From contig JAFGWT010000327.1 in the NCBI GenBank assembly GCA_016937015.1, positions 1 through 64,000 on the forward strand: 64,000 nucleotides of DNA, in the 5' to 3' direction. Positions within the stretch are counted from its first letter, which is position 1; every line of letters begins with the position of its first letter. Shown one piece after another: positions 1-8,870 of this stretch. The position numbers were made by a program, and so were the translations under genes. This DNA is from Deltaproteobacteria bacterium (GTDB taxonomy: Bacteria > Myxococcota_A > Polyangia > JAAYKL01). The notes under the pieces were generated by a model. The model had not been told where the DNA came from, did no database searches, and worked only from the letters and a program-made list of their open reading frames with translations.

Positions 1-2158
1 CGATGCCACAGGTATCGTCACGTCCCGATGCCAAATGGGTGAATGTAACGCCATCCGGTGGCAGCGGCTGTACCGCCTCGTCTTCGTGTCCCCAGCATTC
101 CACCGAACCGTCCTCACGCAGCCCGCACCCATGACATCTGGCCATGGAGAGCGCAACAAACCCCGCGCCTGATGGTGTCCCTGTCAAGTCACATTCTGCA
201 GTCCCCCGGCACTCAATGGTGCCGTTCGAAAGCACCGCGCAGACGCATCGTCCAGCGTTCACGTCAATTTGCCTGAATAACGTATCCGGGGCGAACCATT
301 CCCCTGCGTACGCAAGATTTCCCCAGCAACTGGCCGTACCATCGTCGCGTATGCCACATGAAAAGGTGGATGAAACACTGGCATTCACAAATTGCACATC
401 GTCAGGCAGGGAAAACTCCCCCCCACCTTCAAAAATCCCGTTCCAGCACGCGAATGCGCCATCGAGGTACCGGATACACACTGTAAACGCACCGCCCCAC
501 ATCTGGTCAATGGCCCGCGTCCCCGGAACGTCCAGCGCCGCATAGGTGTCATCCCCCCAGCACTCAACTGTGCCGTTAGCTTTAAGGCCACAACCGTTGC
601 GGCTTCCCAACGAAATTTGGGTGAACGTCTCGTGTGCCGGTGGGTAAAGTTCGCCATAAAAATCATCACCCCAGCATTCAACTGTGCCTGCCAAACGAAG
701 TCCGCACACCGAATCACCGCCCGCGGTAAGTTGGGTAAAACTCTCGTCCACAGGAAAGGATAAGGCCGAAATGTCCCTGTTCATATCTGTGGCGGCTGGC
801 CAGCATTCAACGGTACCACTGCTTTTGAGACCACAGGTAAAATCATCCCCTGCCACAATTTGCTGAAATGGTCCGCCATCCGGCATGCCACAGTTTCCAT
901 CATCGTCGCAGTAGCATTTCACCATGCCATCCGGCAGCAGGCCGCACAGATGTGTGTTACCCAATGCCAGCGATTCAAAAGCGATATTGACTGGTGGAAA
1001 AATCTCCAAAAGAGATATGGTCAATCCACCAAAACATCGCGCCGTGCCATCGGCTTTAAGACCGCAGACGTAGCCCGGGGCAGCGTACACTTTTTCGAAA
1101 TTGCCACCACTGATTAAAGACATGTCCACATATTCGCTGAATTGACTGCTCGATCCCCAGCAGGTGAGACGCCCGTTGGCATTCAATGCGCATGCAAAGC
1201 TGCCCCCCACGGCGATTTTGGTAAAGTCCCCACCATTCCCGGGAACCAAATCTGATTCATATGTAGTGGTTCCAGCCCAGCATTGCACACCGCCATCCTC
1301 GTACAGGCCACAAATCGGTCCGTTGCCCACGCCAATGTCAACAAAGCGTTTGGGAACGCACATAACGGCGTTGTCGGTATGGGATGTGCTGTTCAGGGGA
1401 CATGTGGCACAAATATTCAGACCCGTGGTTGCGTCAGTGCCCTTTACCCATGTCCCTGGTGCGCAAATTTCAGCGACGGTCTCAGTAAACCCCGGTTGAA
1501 CGGGATTGTCGCTGGCCGAGGCGCAATCCGGTACCTGGCTGCAGCGCAGTGCCGTCCTGCCGGGAGCGATTAATCCACAGGTACACTCGGTGCAGCCGCC
1601 GTCTCTGTAAACTGTATTATTCAGGCCGACAAATTCACCATCCAGATCACACGCACCCACCAGACACTCGCAACCCGTACAGAATGCCAGGCTGCCATCC
1701 GCCTGGCATTCGCAGGCATCGCTGCAGCCTTTGCAGGTTTCGATGGGCACCTGTGCCCCGACATCGAACAGATGTCCGTTGTATTCGCATGCCACAGCCC
1801 CATCAGTGCCGGAACCAGTGTCCACCACCGTCACGCTGCCCAGGTCCTGCGTATCCGTCGGATCACTATCTGTACTCTGGATATTCACTCCTTCTGACGC
1901 GGAATCCGTCATCAGCTCGAGAGTGCCTGTATCCAGGTTCATGTCCGCAACCGAATCCATTCGGACTGAATCACTGTCTGTATCAGTCGCCGTCCCCGAT
2001 GGTCGCCACGAATTGGTACCTGTCCGTCCCGCTGGCGCGTTCTCGGTGTCGTTATTTATCCGCACCACTTTGTTGCAGCCCGCGCATACTGCGGCCATCA
2101 CCATGACACACAGCAGTCCCCCAATGAATGCTGTTTTTGCAGCTTCGATTTCTGTCAT
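1..2158 (-). CDS. Secreted lipoprotein with RCC1-like repeats and Cys-rich region (3' end beyond window)
   Basis: Own translation of the minus strand from ATG at 2158: MTEIEAAKTAFIGGLLCVMVMAAVCAGCNK (lipobox), Asp/Ser/Thr-rich linker, Cys-rich segment (CEYNGHLFDVGAQVPIETCKGCSDACEC...), then repeated G-x-x-CGL..DG.V.CWG units. Frame stays open to base 1, so it is absent from the ORF track. Confidence 0.8.
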   Translation of the reverse strand, partial: MTEIEAAKTAFIGGLLCVMVMAAVCAGCNKVVRINNDTENAPAGRTGTNSWRPSGTATDTDSDSVRMDSVADMNLDTGTLELMTDSASEGVNIQSTDSDPTDTQDLGSVTVVDTGSGTDGAVACEYNGHLFDVGAQVPIETCKGCSDACECQADGSLAFCTGCECLVGACDLDGEFVGLNNTVYRDGGCTECTCGLIAPGRTALRCSQVPDCASASDNPVQPGFTETVAEICAPGTWVKGTDATTGLNICATCPLNSTSHTDNAVMCVPKRFVDIGVGNGPICGLYEDGGVQCWAGTTTYESDLVPGNGGDFTKIAVGGSFACALNANGRLTCWGSSSQFSEYVDMSLISGGNFEKVYAAPGYVCGLKADGTARCFGGLTISLLEIFPPVNIAFESLALGNTHLCGLLPDGMVKCYCDDDGNCGMPDGGPFQQIVAGDDFTCGLKSSGTVECWPAATDMNRDISALSFPVDESFTQLTAGGDSVCGLRLAGTVECWGDDFYGELYPPAHETFTQISLGSRNGCGLKANGTVECWGDDTYAALDVPGTRAIDQMWGGAFTVCIRYLDGAFACWNGIFEGGGEFSLPDDVQFVNASVSSTFSCGIRDDGTASCWGNLAYAGEWFAPDTLFRQIDVNAGRCVCAVLSNGTIECRGTAECDLTGTPSGAGFVALSMARCHGCGLREDGSVECWGHEDEAVQPLPPDGVTFTHLASGRDDTCGI

Positions 2159-2374
2159 CTGATTATTCCTTCAACTATCAACCCAATCTATCGTTAATTC
2201 TCCCAAAGGACCATCTGTTTTGTCGCCACGGCAAATCCTGTGTCCCAATCGATTGGCTTCAGTCGCTGTGACATCTTTATTATAAAGGCCTGATACAAAT
2301 TCATTCGACGCCGACGAAATCCAATTCATATTTAACTCAATATCATGACGAACGCTGAGGCGCGTCTGCAGGGA

Positions 2375-2421
2375 GGCACCCGCCTTTTCGACGAAAGGCT
2401 TTAGTCGAATCGGGTCCTGCC
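2375..2421 (+). promoter_or_regulatory. Nested inverted repeat / possible structured leader upstream of the REC-CheX gene
   Basis: GGCACCCG...CGGGtccTGCC encloses the near-perfect 23-bp palindrome TTCGACgAAAGgCTTTaGTCGAA (2387-2409), about 45-90 bp before the start codon. Confidence 0.35.
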
Positions 2422-2466
2422 GTTACTACAGTTGAACGTGGTCATGTTGCGAGGAGGATATTGAGT

Positions 2467-3759
2467 ATGAAAGTTCTGGCCGCAGACAGTAACAGTCGAT
2501 TCAGGGATGGACTCGTCTCGGAGCTGACAAATCTGGGATACGAAACAGTTGAAGCGGAAAATGGAAGCGATGCGCTGAAGATTTTAACTTCAGATGCGCC
2601 GGTGAACGCGGCTGTGGTCGCGTGGGATTTGGAAGGAATGACAGGGGTTCAGTTATGCGCAGAATTGCGCAAACTGACAGACAACGACACCACAAAACTA
2701 CACCCCTACGTTATACTGATTTGCGAGGCGAATAATCCCCAGTTGTTGCTGGATGCTGCCGATGCAGGCGCTGACGACTACCTCATGGAGAAATGGCACA
2801 AAAATGATTTGAACGTCCGCATGCGCATTGCTGAGCGCACCATCGACATGCAGCAGGCCCTGCAAAAACATATCAAGGACCTTGAGATTGTATTGAGGCG
2901 GCATGATTTGTTGCGCGAAGTGGTTTCAAAACTGTCACCCACCAAAGCACAGACGGCGGATACGACAGCCAAATCCGAACTCCCCAAACATCTGGTGGAA
3001 CACACGCCGCCCCGAAAACTGAATTTCAGCGATAAGATATCCAATATCAGTGCGTTTGGAAACCTCCACAACACCATTGGTAATGTGTTCAGCCAACTCG
3101 GATGCGGTATGGCGATGGCGAGCATCCCCAATACGCTGAACCTGGCCCAGGATCTGGTCCACCTTGTATGGACGCCCATGTATCTTTCGGAGCATGAGAC
3201 ATGGATCGATATTAAAGTTGAGATGAATGATTACTCGGCACGAAAACTGTATAAGGGGATGCTCGATGTGGACGCACAGGACGATGACGAGATTAACGAT
3301 GCACTGGGCGAAATGCTGAACATTGTTCAGGGGGCGCTAAAGAGCACCTTCGCCAAGGAAAATGTTCCTTCTGCCACCCTCACCCAACCGGTGGTGGTGT
3401 CTGCGCATGGCATGCGACTGCCCAAAACAATTTCGGGAAATTTCGAAAAATGTGAAGTGACCATTGGCGACATCAAGGCGCTTTTTACGATTATCGTTAC
3501 TGATTCTCCGGTAATTACCAAACCCGTTGAAGACCTTTTGGAATTTGATGTGCTTGAAAAGCCATTCTATCCACCGCGCAATCCAAACCTGCCTGTCTAT
3601 TCTGAAAAAACGGTCATCACCAAATTTCATCAGCGAAAAATGGCATCATTTTCATCGCCCCAGTCACCGGCAGTGGCGAGTGTCATCGAGCCCTCCCGCA
3701 TGGCCCGCCGCGCCATGGGCGCCCGGGAAGCAGACGGAAACAAGACCACCCACTGGTAA
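2467..3759 (+). CDS. Response regulator with N-terminal REC and C-terminal CheX-like chemotaxis phosphatase domain
   Basis: MKVLAADSNSRFRDGLVSELTNLGYETVEAENG...AAVVAWDLEGMTG (REC); C-terminal ALGEMLNIVQGALK matches the CheX/CheC-type motif. GAGGAG upstream of ATG 2467 (alternative TTG at 2461). Confidence 0.8.
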   Translation: MKVLAADSNSRFRDGLVSELTNLGYETVEAENGSDALKILTSDAPVNAAVVAWDLEGMTGVQLCAELRKLTDNDTTKLHPYVILICEANNPQLLLDAADAGADDYLMEKWHKNDLNVRMRIAERTIDMQQALQKHIKDLEIVLRRHDLLREVVSKLSPTKAQTADTTAKSELPKHLVEHTPPRKLNFSDKISNISAFGNLHNTIGNVFSQLGCGMAMASIPNTLNLAQDLVHLVWTPMYLSEHETWIDIKVEMNDYSARKLYKGMLDVDAQDDDEINDALGEMLNIVQGALKSTFAKENVPSATLTQPVVVSAHGMRLPKTISGNFEKCEVTIGDIKALFTIIVTDSPVITKPVEDLLEFDVLEKPFYPPRNPNLPVYSEKTVITKFHQRKMASFSSPQSPAVASVIEPSRMARRAMGAREADGNKTTHW

Positions 3760-3846
3760 CAGTAGAGCTCGACGTCTTTCGCAATTATACGGATAATCCA
3801 TCCCATTATTTGTCTCAAATACCCGCATTCTGTTAAATTGGCAGTC

Positions 3847-4773
3847 ATGAAAGCGATGATTCTGGCAGCCGGGCTTGGGACGAGGCTGCGACCGTTGACC
3901 AATAACATCCCAAAGCCAATGGTTCCTCTTGCCGGCATTCCAAATATAGAGTGGATTCTCCGCCATCTAAAAAACCAGGGAATCACCGAATTTGCCATTA
4001 ATCTGCATTACTGTCCCAAGCCGCTGCAGACATACCTCGGAGATGGCAGCAGGTTCAGCGTCCACATTGAATATTTTCACGAACCGGAAATTCTTGGCAC
4101 CGCCGGTGGAATTAAAAATATGATCCCGGCAATGGATGATGAAACCTTTATCGTGGTGAACGGCGATGTGCTTTTTATGCCGCATCTCCCGTCCCTGATT
4201 AACTGCCACAAAAAAAGCGGCGCGTTGGCAAGTATGGTTGTTCGCCCGGCGGACAACGCAGAAGCGCTCGGCGCCGTGGGGCTCAACCATACTGGTCAGG
4301 TTCGGCGACTGGTCTGGGCCGGGGACCAAAACATTGACGAGCTTTACATGTTCACAGGCATGCACATTATCGAACCGTCGCTGCGTCAGCAGCTGCCAGA
4401 CAAAGGCTGCATTGTCCGAAGCACCTACATCCCAATGGTCGAACAGAATGGTCCGATTGCCGGAATTATTGAGGACTCCGCATTTAGAGACCTTGGCACC
4501 AAAGGAGATTATCTCGACGCCAACCTTCAAATTGCGAGCGGCAATATAGCACTGCCGGGCTTTACCCCTCGACCGGATGACAATATAATCCATGAGACCG
4601 TCATGCAGGCAAATGGCGCAACGGTCGAAAACAGTGTTATTGGCGAAAATGTCATAATTGAGAGTAACATTCACGTGCGGCAGTCCATTGTCATGGCCGG
4701 CGCAGTGATTAAGGAAGACATCTGTCGAAAAATAATTTTATCGGATGGCACCGTCATGAACGGGGCTGAATAA
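3847..4773 (+). CDS. NDP-sugar pyrophosphorylase / mannose-1-phosphate guanylyltransferase-like nucleotidyltransferase
   Basis: MKAMILAAGLGTRLRPLTNNIPKPMVPLAGIPNIEWIL signature; VVNGDVLF; hexapeptide-like C-terminus. Confidence 0.85.
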   Translation: MKAMILAAGLGTRLRPLTNNIPKPMVPLAGIPNIEWILRHLKNQGITEFAINLHYCPKPLQTYLGDGSRFSVHIEYFHEPEILGTAGGIKNMIPAMDDETFIVVNGDVLFMPHLPSLINCHKKSGALASMVVRPADNAEALGAVGLNHTGQVRRLVWAGDQNIDELYMFTGMHIIEPSLRQQLPDKGCIVRSTYIPMVEQNGPIAGIIEDSAFRDLGTKGDYLDANLQIASGNIALPGFTPRPDDNIIHETVMQANGATVENSVIGENVIIESNIHVRQSIVMAGAVIKEDICRKIILSDGTVMNGAE

Positions 4774-6255
4774 GTGACAACAGAAAGAAGCAATCAGGTT
4801 ATGAGCGACGAAATATTAAAATTGAATCCCCAGTTGGTCTGGAAATATTTTTATCAGATCAGTAAAATCCCCCATCCATCGGGCAAGGAAGCGGCGCTGG
4901 CTGAGGCGGTCTGCAGTTGGGCAGACTCAGCCGGATGCACTGTCGATAAAGACCGGGCCGGCAACCTGCGGATTAAAATTCCCGCCACTGAAGGACACGA
5001 AAAAGCGCCATCAGTCGCTATTCAGGCTCACCTCGATATGGTGTGTGAAAAAAACACGGACACTCAGTTCAATTTTGATACCGACCCTTTGCAACTGCGC
5101 ATTGTCGATGGCTGGGTGATGGCCACAGATACCACACTGGGTGCCGACAATGGCATAGGTCTGGCCATGGGACTGGCGCTGATGGAAGACCCATCCTGCA
5201 TCCATGGTCCGCTGGAGGTGCTATGCACGCTGGACGAGGAGACCGGTTTGAACGGTGCACTCAATCTGGCGCCCAGTTGGCTTGAAAGTAACATCATGAT
5301 CAACACCGACACAGAGGACGAAGGCCTGTTTATTATCGGCTGTGCGGGCGGCGCGGACACCGATATTTATCTTCCGATTGAACGGGAAGCATATGATGGA
5401 AATGTGTTCAGGCTAACTGTAAAAGGTCTCAAGGGCGGCCATTCCGGCATGGAAATCAACCAGAACCTGGGAAATGCCATCCACCATCTCTGCAACGCCA
5501 TCGAAAACCTACAGCTCGAAGCGGAGATACGTCTCATCGACATACGCGGTGGCGACAAACACAATGCCATTCCCCGCGAAGCCGAAGCTGTTTTTGCATC
5601 AGACGGCTCACTGCCTGCGCTGGCGCTTTCAGTAAAGGGTCTGGAGATTATCATGTGCAAATGTCTGACAGCGAAAGAGCAGGATGCCTCACTTGTGATT
5701 TCGGCAGCGTCGGCGGAAGCAACGCCAATGACTGCAGATTCGACGACGAAGGTGGTTCGCATGCTAAAAGCCATTCCTCACGGCGTGGTGACCATGAGTA
5801 TCGATATTCCCTTGCTGGTCGAAACGTCGACCAATCTTGCCAACGTGCGTACCAAAGAAAATGAGGTCATCGTACTGACCAGTTCCCGTTCTTCGAATCC
5901 CGAACTGCTTAACAACATCCTCGGTCAGATCAGTGCAGTGGGCAAACTCGCCGGCGCCAGGGTCAACACGCATACCGGTTACCCCCCATGGGAGCCGGAT
6001 TTCGACTCCGCGCTAATCGCACCGGCCAAACAGCTGTATTCAGAAATGTTTAATAAATCGCCAGAGTTCAATGTGATTCACGCAGGACTGGAAGGTGGCA
6101 TTATCAAGTCCAGATATCCGTCGCTTGACGTCATATCCTTTGGACCCAATATTGAAAGTCCCCACTCCCCAAGCGAACGCACTGAGATTCAGTCCGTGGA
6201 AAACATCTATCGATTCCTCTGCGCGTTTCTGACCCGGATTCAAATCAACTCCTGA
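4774..6255 (+). CDS. pepD: Aminoacyl-histidine dipeptidase (PepD, M20 family)
   Basis: ILKLNPQLVWKYFYQISKIPHPSGKE, QAHLDMVCEKN, TTLGADNGIGLAMGLAL, DEETGLNGA, GLKGGHSGMEI; start GTG 4774 or ATG 4801. Confidence 0.9.
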   Translation: MTTERSNQVMSDEILKLNPQLVWKYFYQISKIPHPSGKEAALAEAVCSWADSAGCTVDKDRAGNLRIKIPATEGHEKAPSVAIQAHLDMVCEKNTDTQFNFDTDPLQLRIVDGWVMATDTTLGADNGIGLAMGLALMEDPSCIHGPLEVLCTLDEETGLNGALNLAPSWLESNIMINTDTEDEGLFIIGCAGGADTDIYLPIEREAYDGNVFRLTVKGLKGGHSGMEINQNLGNAIHHLCNAIENLQLEAEIRLIDIRGGDKHNAIPREAEAVFASDGSLPALALSVKGLEIIMCKCLTAKEQDASLVISAASAEATPMTADSTTKVVRMLKAIPHGVVTMSIDIPLLVETSTNLANVRTKENEVIVLTSSRSSNPELLNNILGQISAVGKLAGARVNTHTGYPPWEPDFDSALIAPAKQLYSEMFNKSPEFNVIHAGLEGGIIKSRYPSLDVISFGPNIESPHSPSERTEIQSVENIYRFLCAFLTRIQINS

Positions 6256-6322
6256 TACATATCCGCGACCTATGAAGAAATCATTGCCATATCCGTTCCT
6301 CCATCGACGGTAAAAAAATACG

Positions 6323-6540
6323 GACAATAAAAAGCTCATCAGTGCATACGCCCGGTTTGTCCCCCACGGATTGCTGGAACTGTTGGGAAAAAAGGACATC
6401 ACCGAACTGCAACTGGGTCTCCAGGTTGAAAAAAAGCTCACGGTTCTGTTTGCGGATATTCGCAGGTTCACGGCGTTTTCGGAAAGCCTGACACCGCAGG
6501 AAAACTTCAATTTTATTAACTCATTTTTAAGTCAAAATGA
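6323..6540 (+). pseudogene. Remnant of a class III adenylate/guanylate cyclase (linker plus start of catalytic domain)
   Basis: NKKLISAYARFVPHGLLELLGKKDITELQLGLQVEKKLTVLFADIRRFTAFSESLTPQENFNFINSFLS, the conserved entry of class III cyclase domains, with no catalytic remainder downstream. Confidence 0.75.
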
Positions 6541-6588
6541 AAGATTATCCGTGACCGGTGCCAACAGGTTTCACACTCCTTAAAGCCC

Positions 6589-8108
6589 CTAAAACAATAA
6601 TCGGAGCACACCGGCAGTTCCACCAGCATCGACAGCAGCACACCCACATCCATCCTGCGCACTGCTGTTTGCACCCGTAATCTCTGCATCCACTGCCAGG
6701 TCCGTATCCTGCTCCGGTTCCACCGCAGCCTCGTGCCATTCGTATGCCCCCACATCAACGCCACTGCCCTGCGGTCTCAAAATGCGATCCAAATCCAGTT
6801 CCGGCGCGTATTCACTCAGACCGGCATCAACGGCTGCACTTTGTGGCAGTATATGAAAATCGAATCCGGACATATCCACAAACAGCGCAGATGGGTCATC
6901 TATAATTATGTTTCCCAAATTTTCGAGCGTATCCACGCCACTTATGGAAGTGGCAAGGTTGTTGGCAACGACGCAATTTTCTGGCGGTGTGCCGTCCTTG
7001 TGGTCGGCAATCATAATCCACGGTGGCCCAGGTTCTTCAGCATTGGGATCAAGTACCGTATTATTCACGATGCGGCAATTTCGAGCACCGTAGAGGGAGA
7101 TGCCATGCCAGTGGTCGGTATAAATCACATTGTTCTCCACCACCCAGTCTTCGAACATACCGTCAAAACAGCCAATCCCCTGAAGCGTCCCCCGAAAAGG
7201 CTGATTGGGATCCTCGTAATTAATAATGGTATTGCCCCTTAACACGATTCCGCGCACCGTTCCGGTTCCAACGCCGTCATCCCCCACAGACCAGGACTGA
7301 AATCCGTCATCATGGTTCTCATTTACGTCATAACAGTTTTTAACCGTGTTATACGCAAACAGGGTGTAATCCCCAAGGCCCCGCATCCCGTCTCCGGCAA
7401 AATTTTCGACTGTATTGCCAACCACCGTTGAATGCGTCGCCCCAACACTGATTCCAAAATTAACGTTTCTCAGATAATTGCCAATTATGGTGATTCGAGT
7501 GCCATCCGCATTGATGCCATTGGCAGGCAGGGTGTTCCAGTCATCAAGCGTCCAGCTGGACGCGTCATCAACGGACTGCAACCTGCAGCTTTCAATCACG
7601 ATGTCATGCACTGGTCCCTGCCAGTCGTGAGAATCAATATCAACCATGGTCGTCGGATCATACGATTCACCAAATGCTGACTGATATTGAGACCGCGAAT
7701 GGTCCAGTTGGCTGAAGCGCGAACAAGTACACTGGTGAAGCGCGCATCCGCACCGGCAACGGCCTGAATCGTGACCATCTCATGGTTATAGTAGCCGGTT
7801 AGATTCACTGCACCGTAGTCACCGGTCTGTAACCACAGGGTATCTCCCGCCTTAACAGGGGCGCCGCTGTTTTTAGAAATGAGCATGGCATCATCACCAG
7901 GTGGCAAAGCATCCCACCCCTGCGACTCAATCAGGTTATCGTCAAGCACCTGTTGCAAAGACAACCACGGATTTGAAGCACTGCCATCTCCAGCTGCACT
8001 GCCGTTCACCGGATCCACATAAAAATCTGATGCCCATACCCTGCACGGCAGTATCAGAAAAAACGCTAAACACGTCGTCACAGGCCATTTCACTTGATAT
8101 GATGTCAT
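6589..8108 (-). pseudogene. Secreted right-handed parallel beta-helix protein interrupted by a frameshift
   Basis: Two consecutive minus ORFs, 7596..8108 (signal peptide; DFYVDPVNGSAAGDGSASNPWLSLQQVL) and 6589..7647 (repeated N-T-V/I-x-N-x beta-helix motifs), join as ...WTIRGLNIS/QSAFGESYDPTTMVDIDSHDWQG... with a shift near 7670-7685. Confidence 0.75.
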
Positions 8109-8257
8109 CTACATCTCCTTAAAAATGAAGCATAATAAACACAGGCTTTATTCTAAAAGATTGCCGGGCAACATACAAACAGTCCTATTCGGAAACGGAC
8201 AATCATCCCAATGGCTGGTCATGGCAATGCTTTGGGCAGGCAGATTCGCAACGTAAC

Positions 8258-8870
8258 CTACTTTTTGTCGGGCACGGGTAATCCGTAATCTGTCTGATAG
8301 TTTTCGGTCTCGAACTCCGGTACGCCGTAGTCGGGTAACATCACATCGGTGGCGGTATCTGTGTCGGGCATGCCATAGGCAGGGACGTCTGTTTCTTCTT
8401 CAATTGGCATACCGTAATCCGCATCCGCATCGGTGTCGCTGTCAGAATAGCCCGTATCGACCGGCATGCCATATTCAATCGCGTATTCGGTATCAACTGG
8501 CATACCGTAATCCGCATCGGTAACGCTGTCTGTATCACTGTCCGAATCCGAATCCGAATCAGAATCGGAATCGGTATCTGTGTCCGAATCTGAGTCCGTA
8601 TCTGAGTCAGATGCGCCAGTGTCGAAAGGCATTGCGTATTCGGGTGAAATCACGTCGGTGTCGGGCATACCGTAGGCAGGGGTATCCGTTTCTTCGATTG
8701 GCATCCCGTAATCCGTATCCACTGGCATGCCGTAGTCCGCGTCAGAATCAGTGTCGCTATCGGTATCACTGTCAGCGTCACTATCCGCATCACTGTCCGA
8801 ATCGGAATCACTATCGGTATCCGCATCTGAGTACCCTGCACTATCCGTATCTGTTTCAGTGTCCCTGGGT
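8258..8870 (-). repeat. Degenerate tandem repeats encoding (S/D)n linkers and DYGMP(V/I) motifs
   Basis: Recurrent cgaatcc/gtatctg hexamer-type repeats and repeated ggcataccgtaatccgcatc-like units on the + strand; the translated cassette is duplicated. Confidence 0.8.

Noticed and set aside
1-2162. Plus-strand ORFs at 58..2162 in the track
   Set aside because: They are antisense to the continuous RCC1-like lipoprotein frame on the minus strand and show no domain logic.
8395-8870. Regular repeats that could suggest a CRISPR array
   Set aside because: Units are short hexamer-type codon repeats with no constant repeat/unique spacer pattern and they read through as Ser-Asp/YGMP coding sequence.
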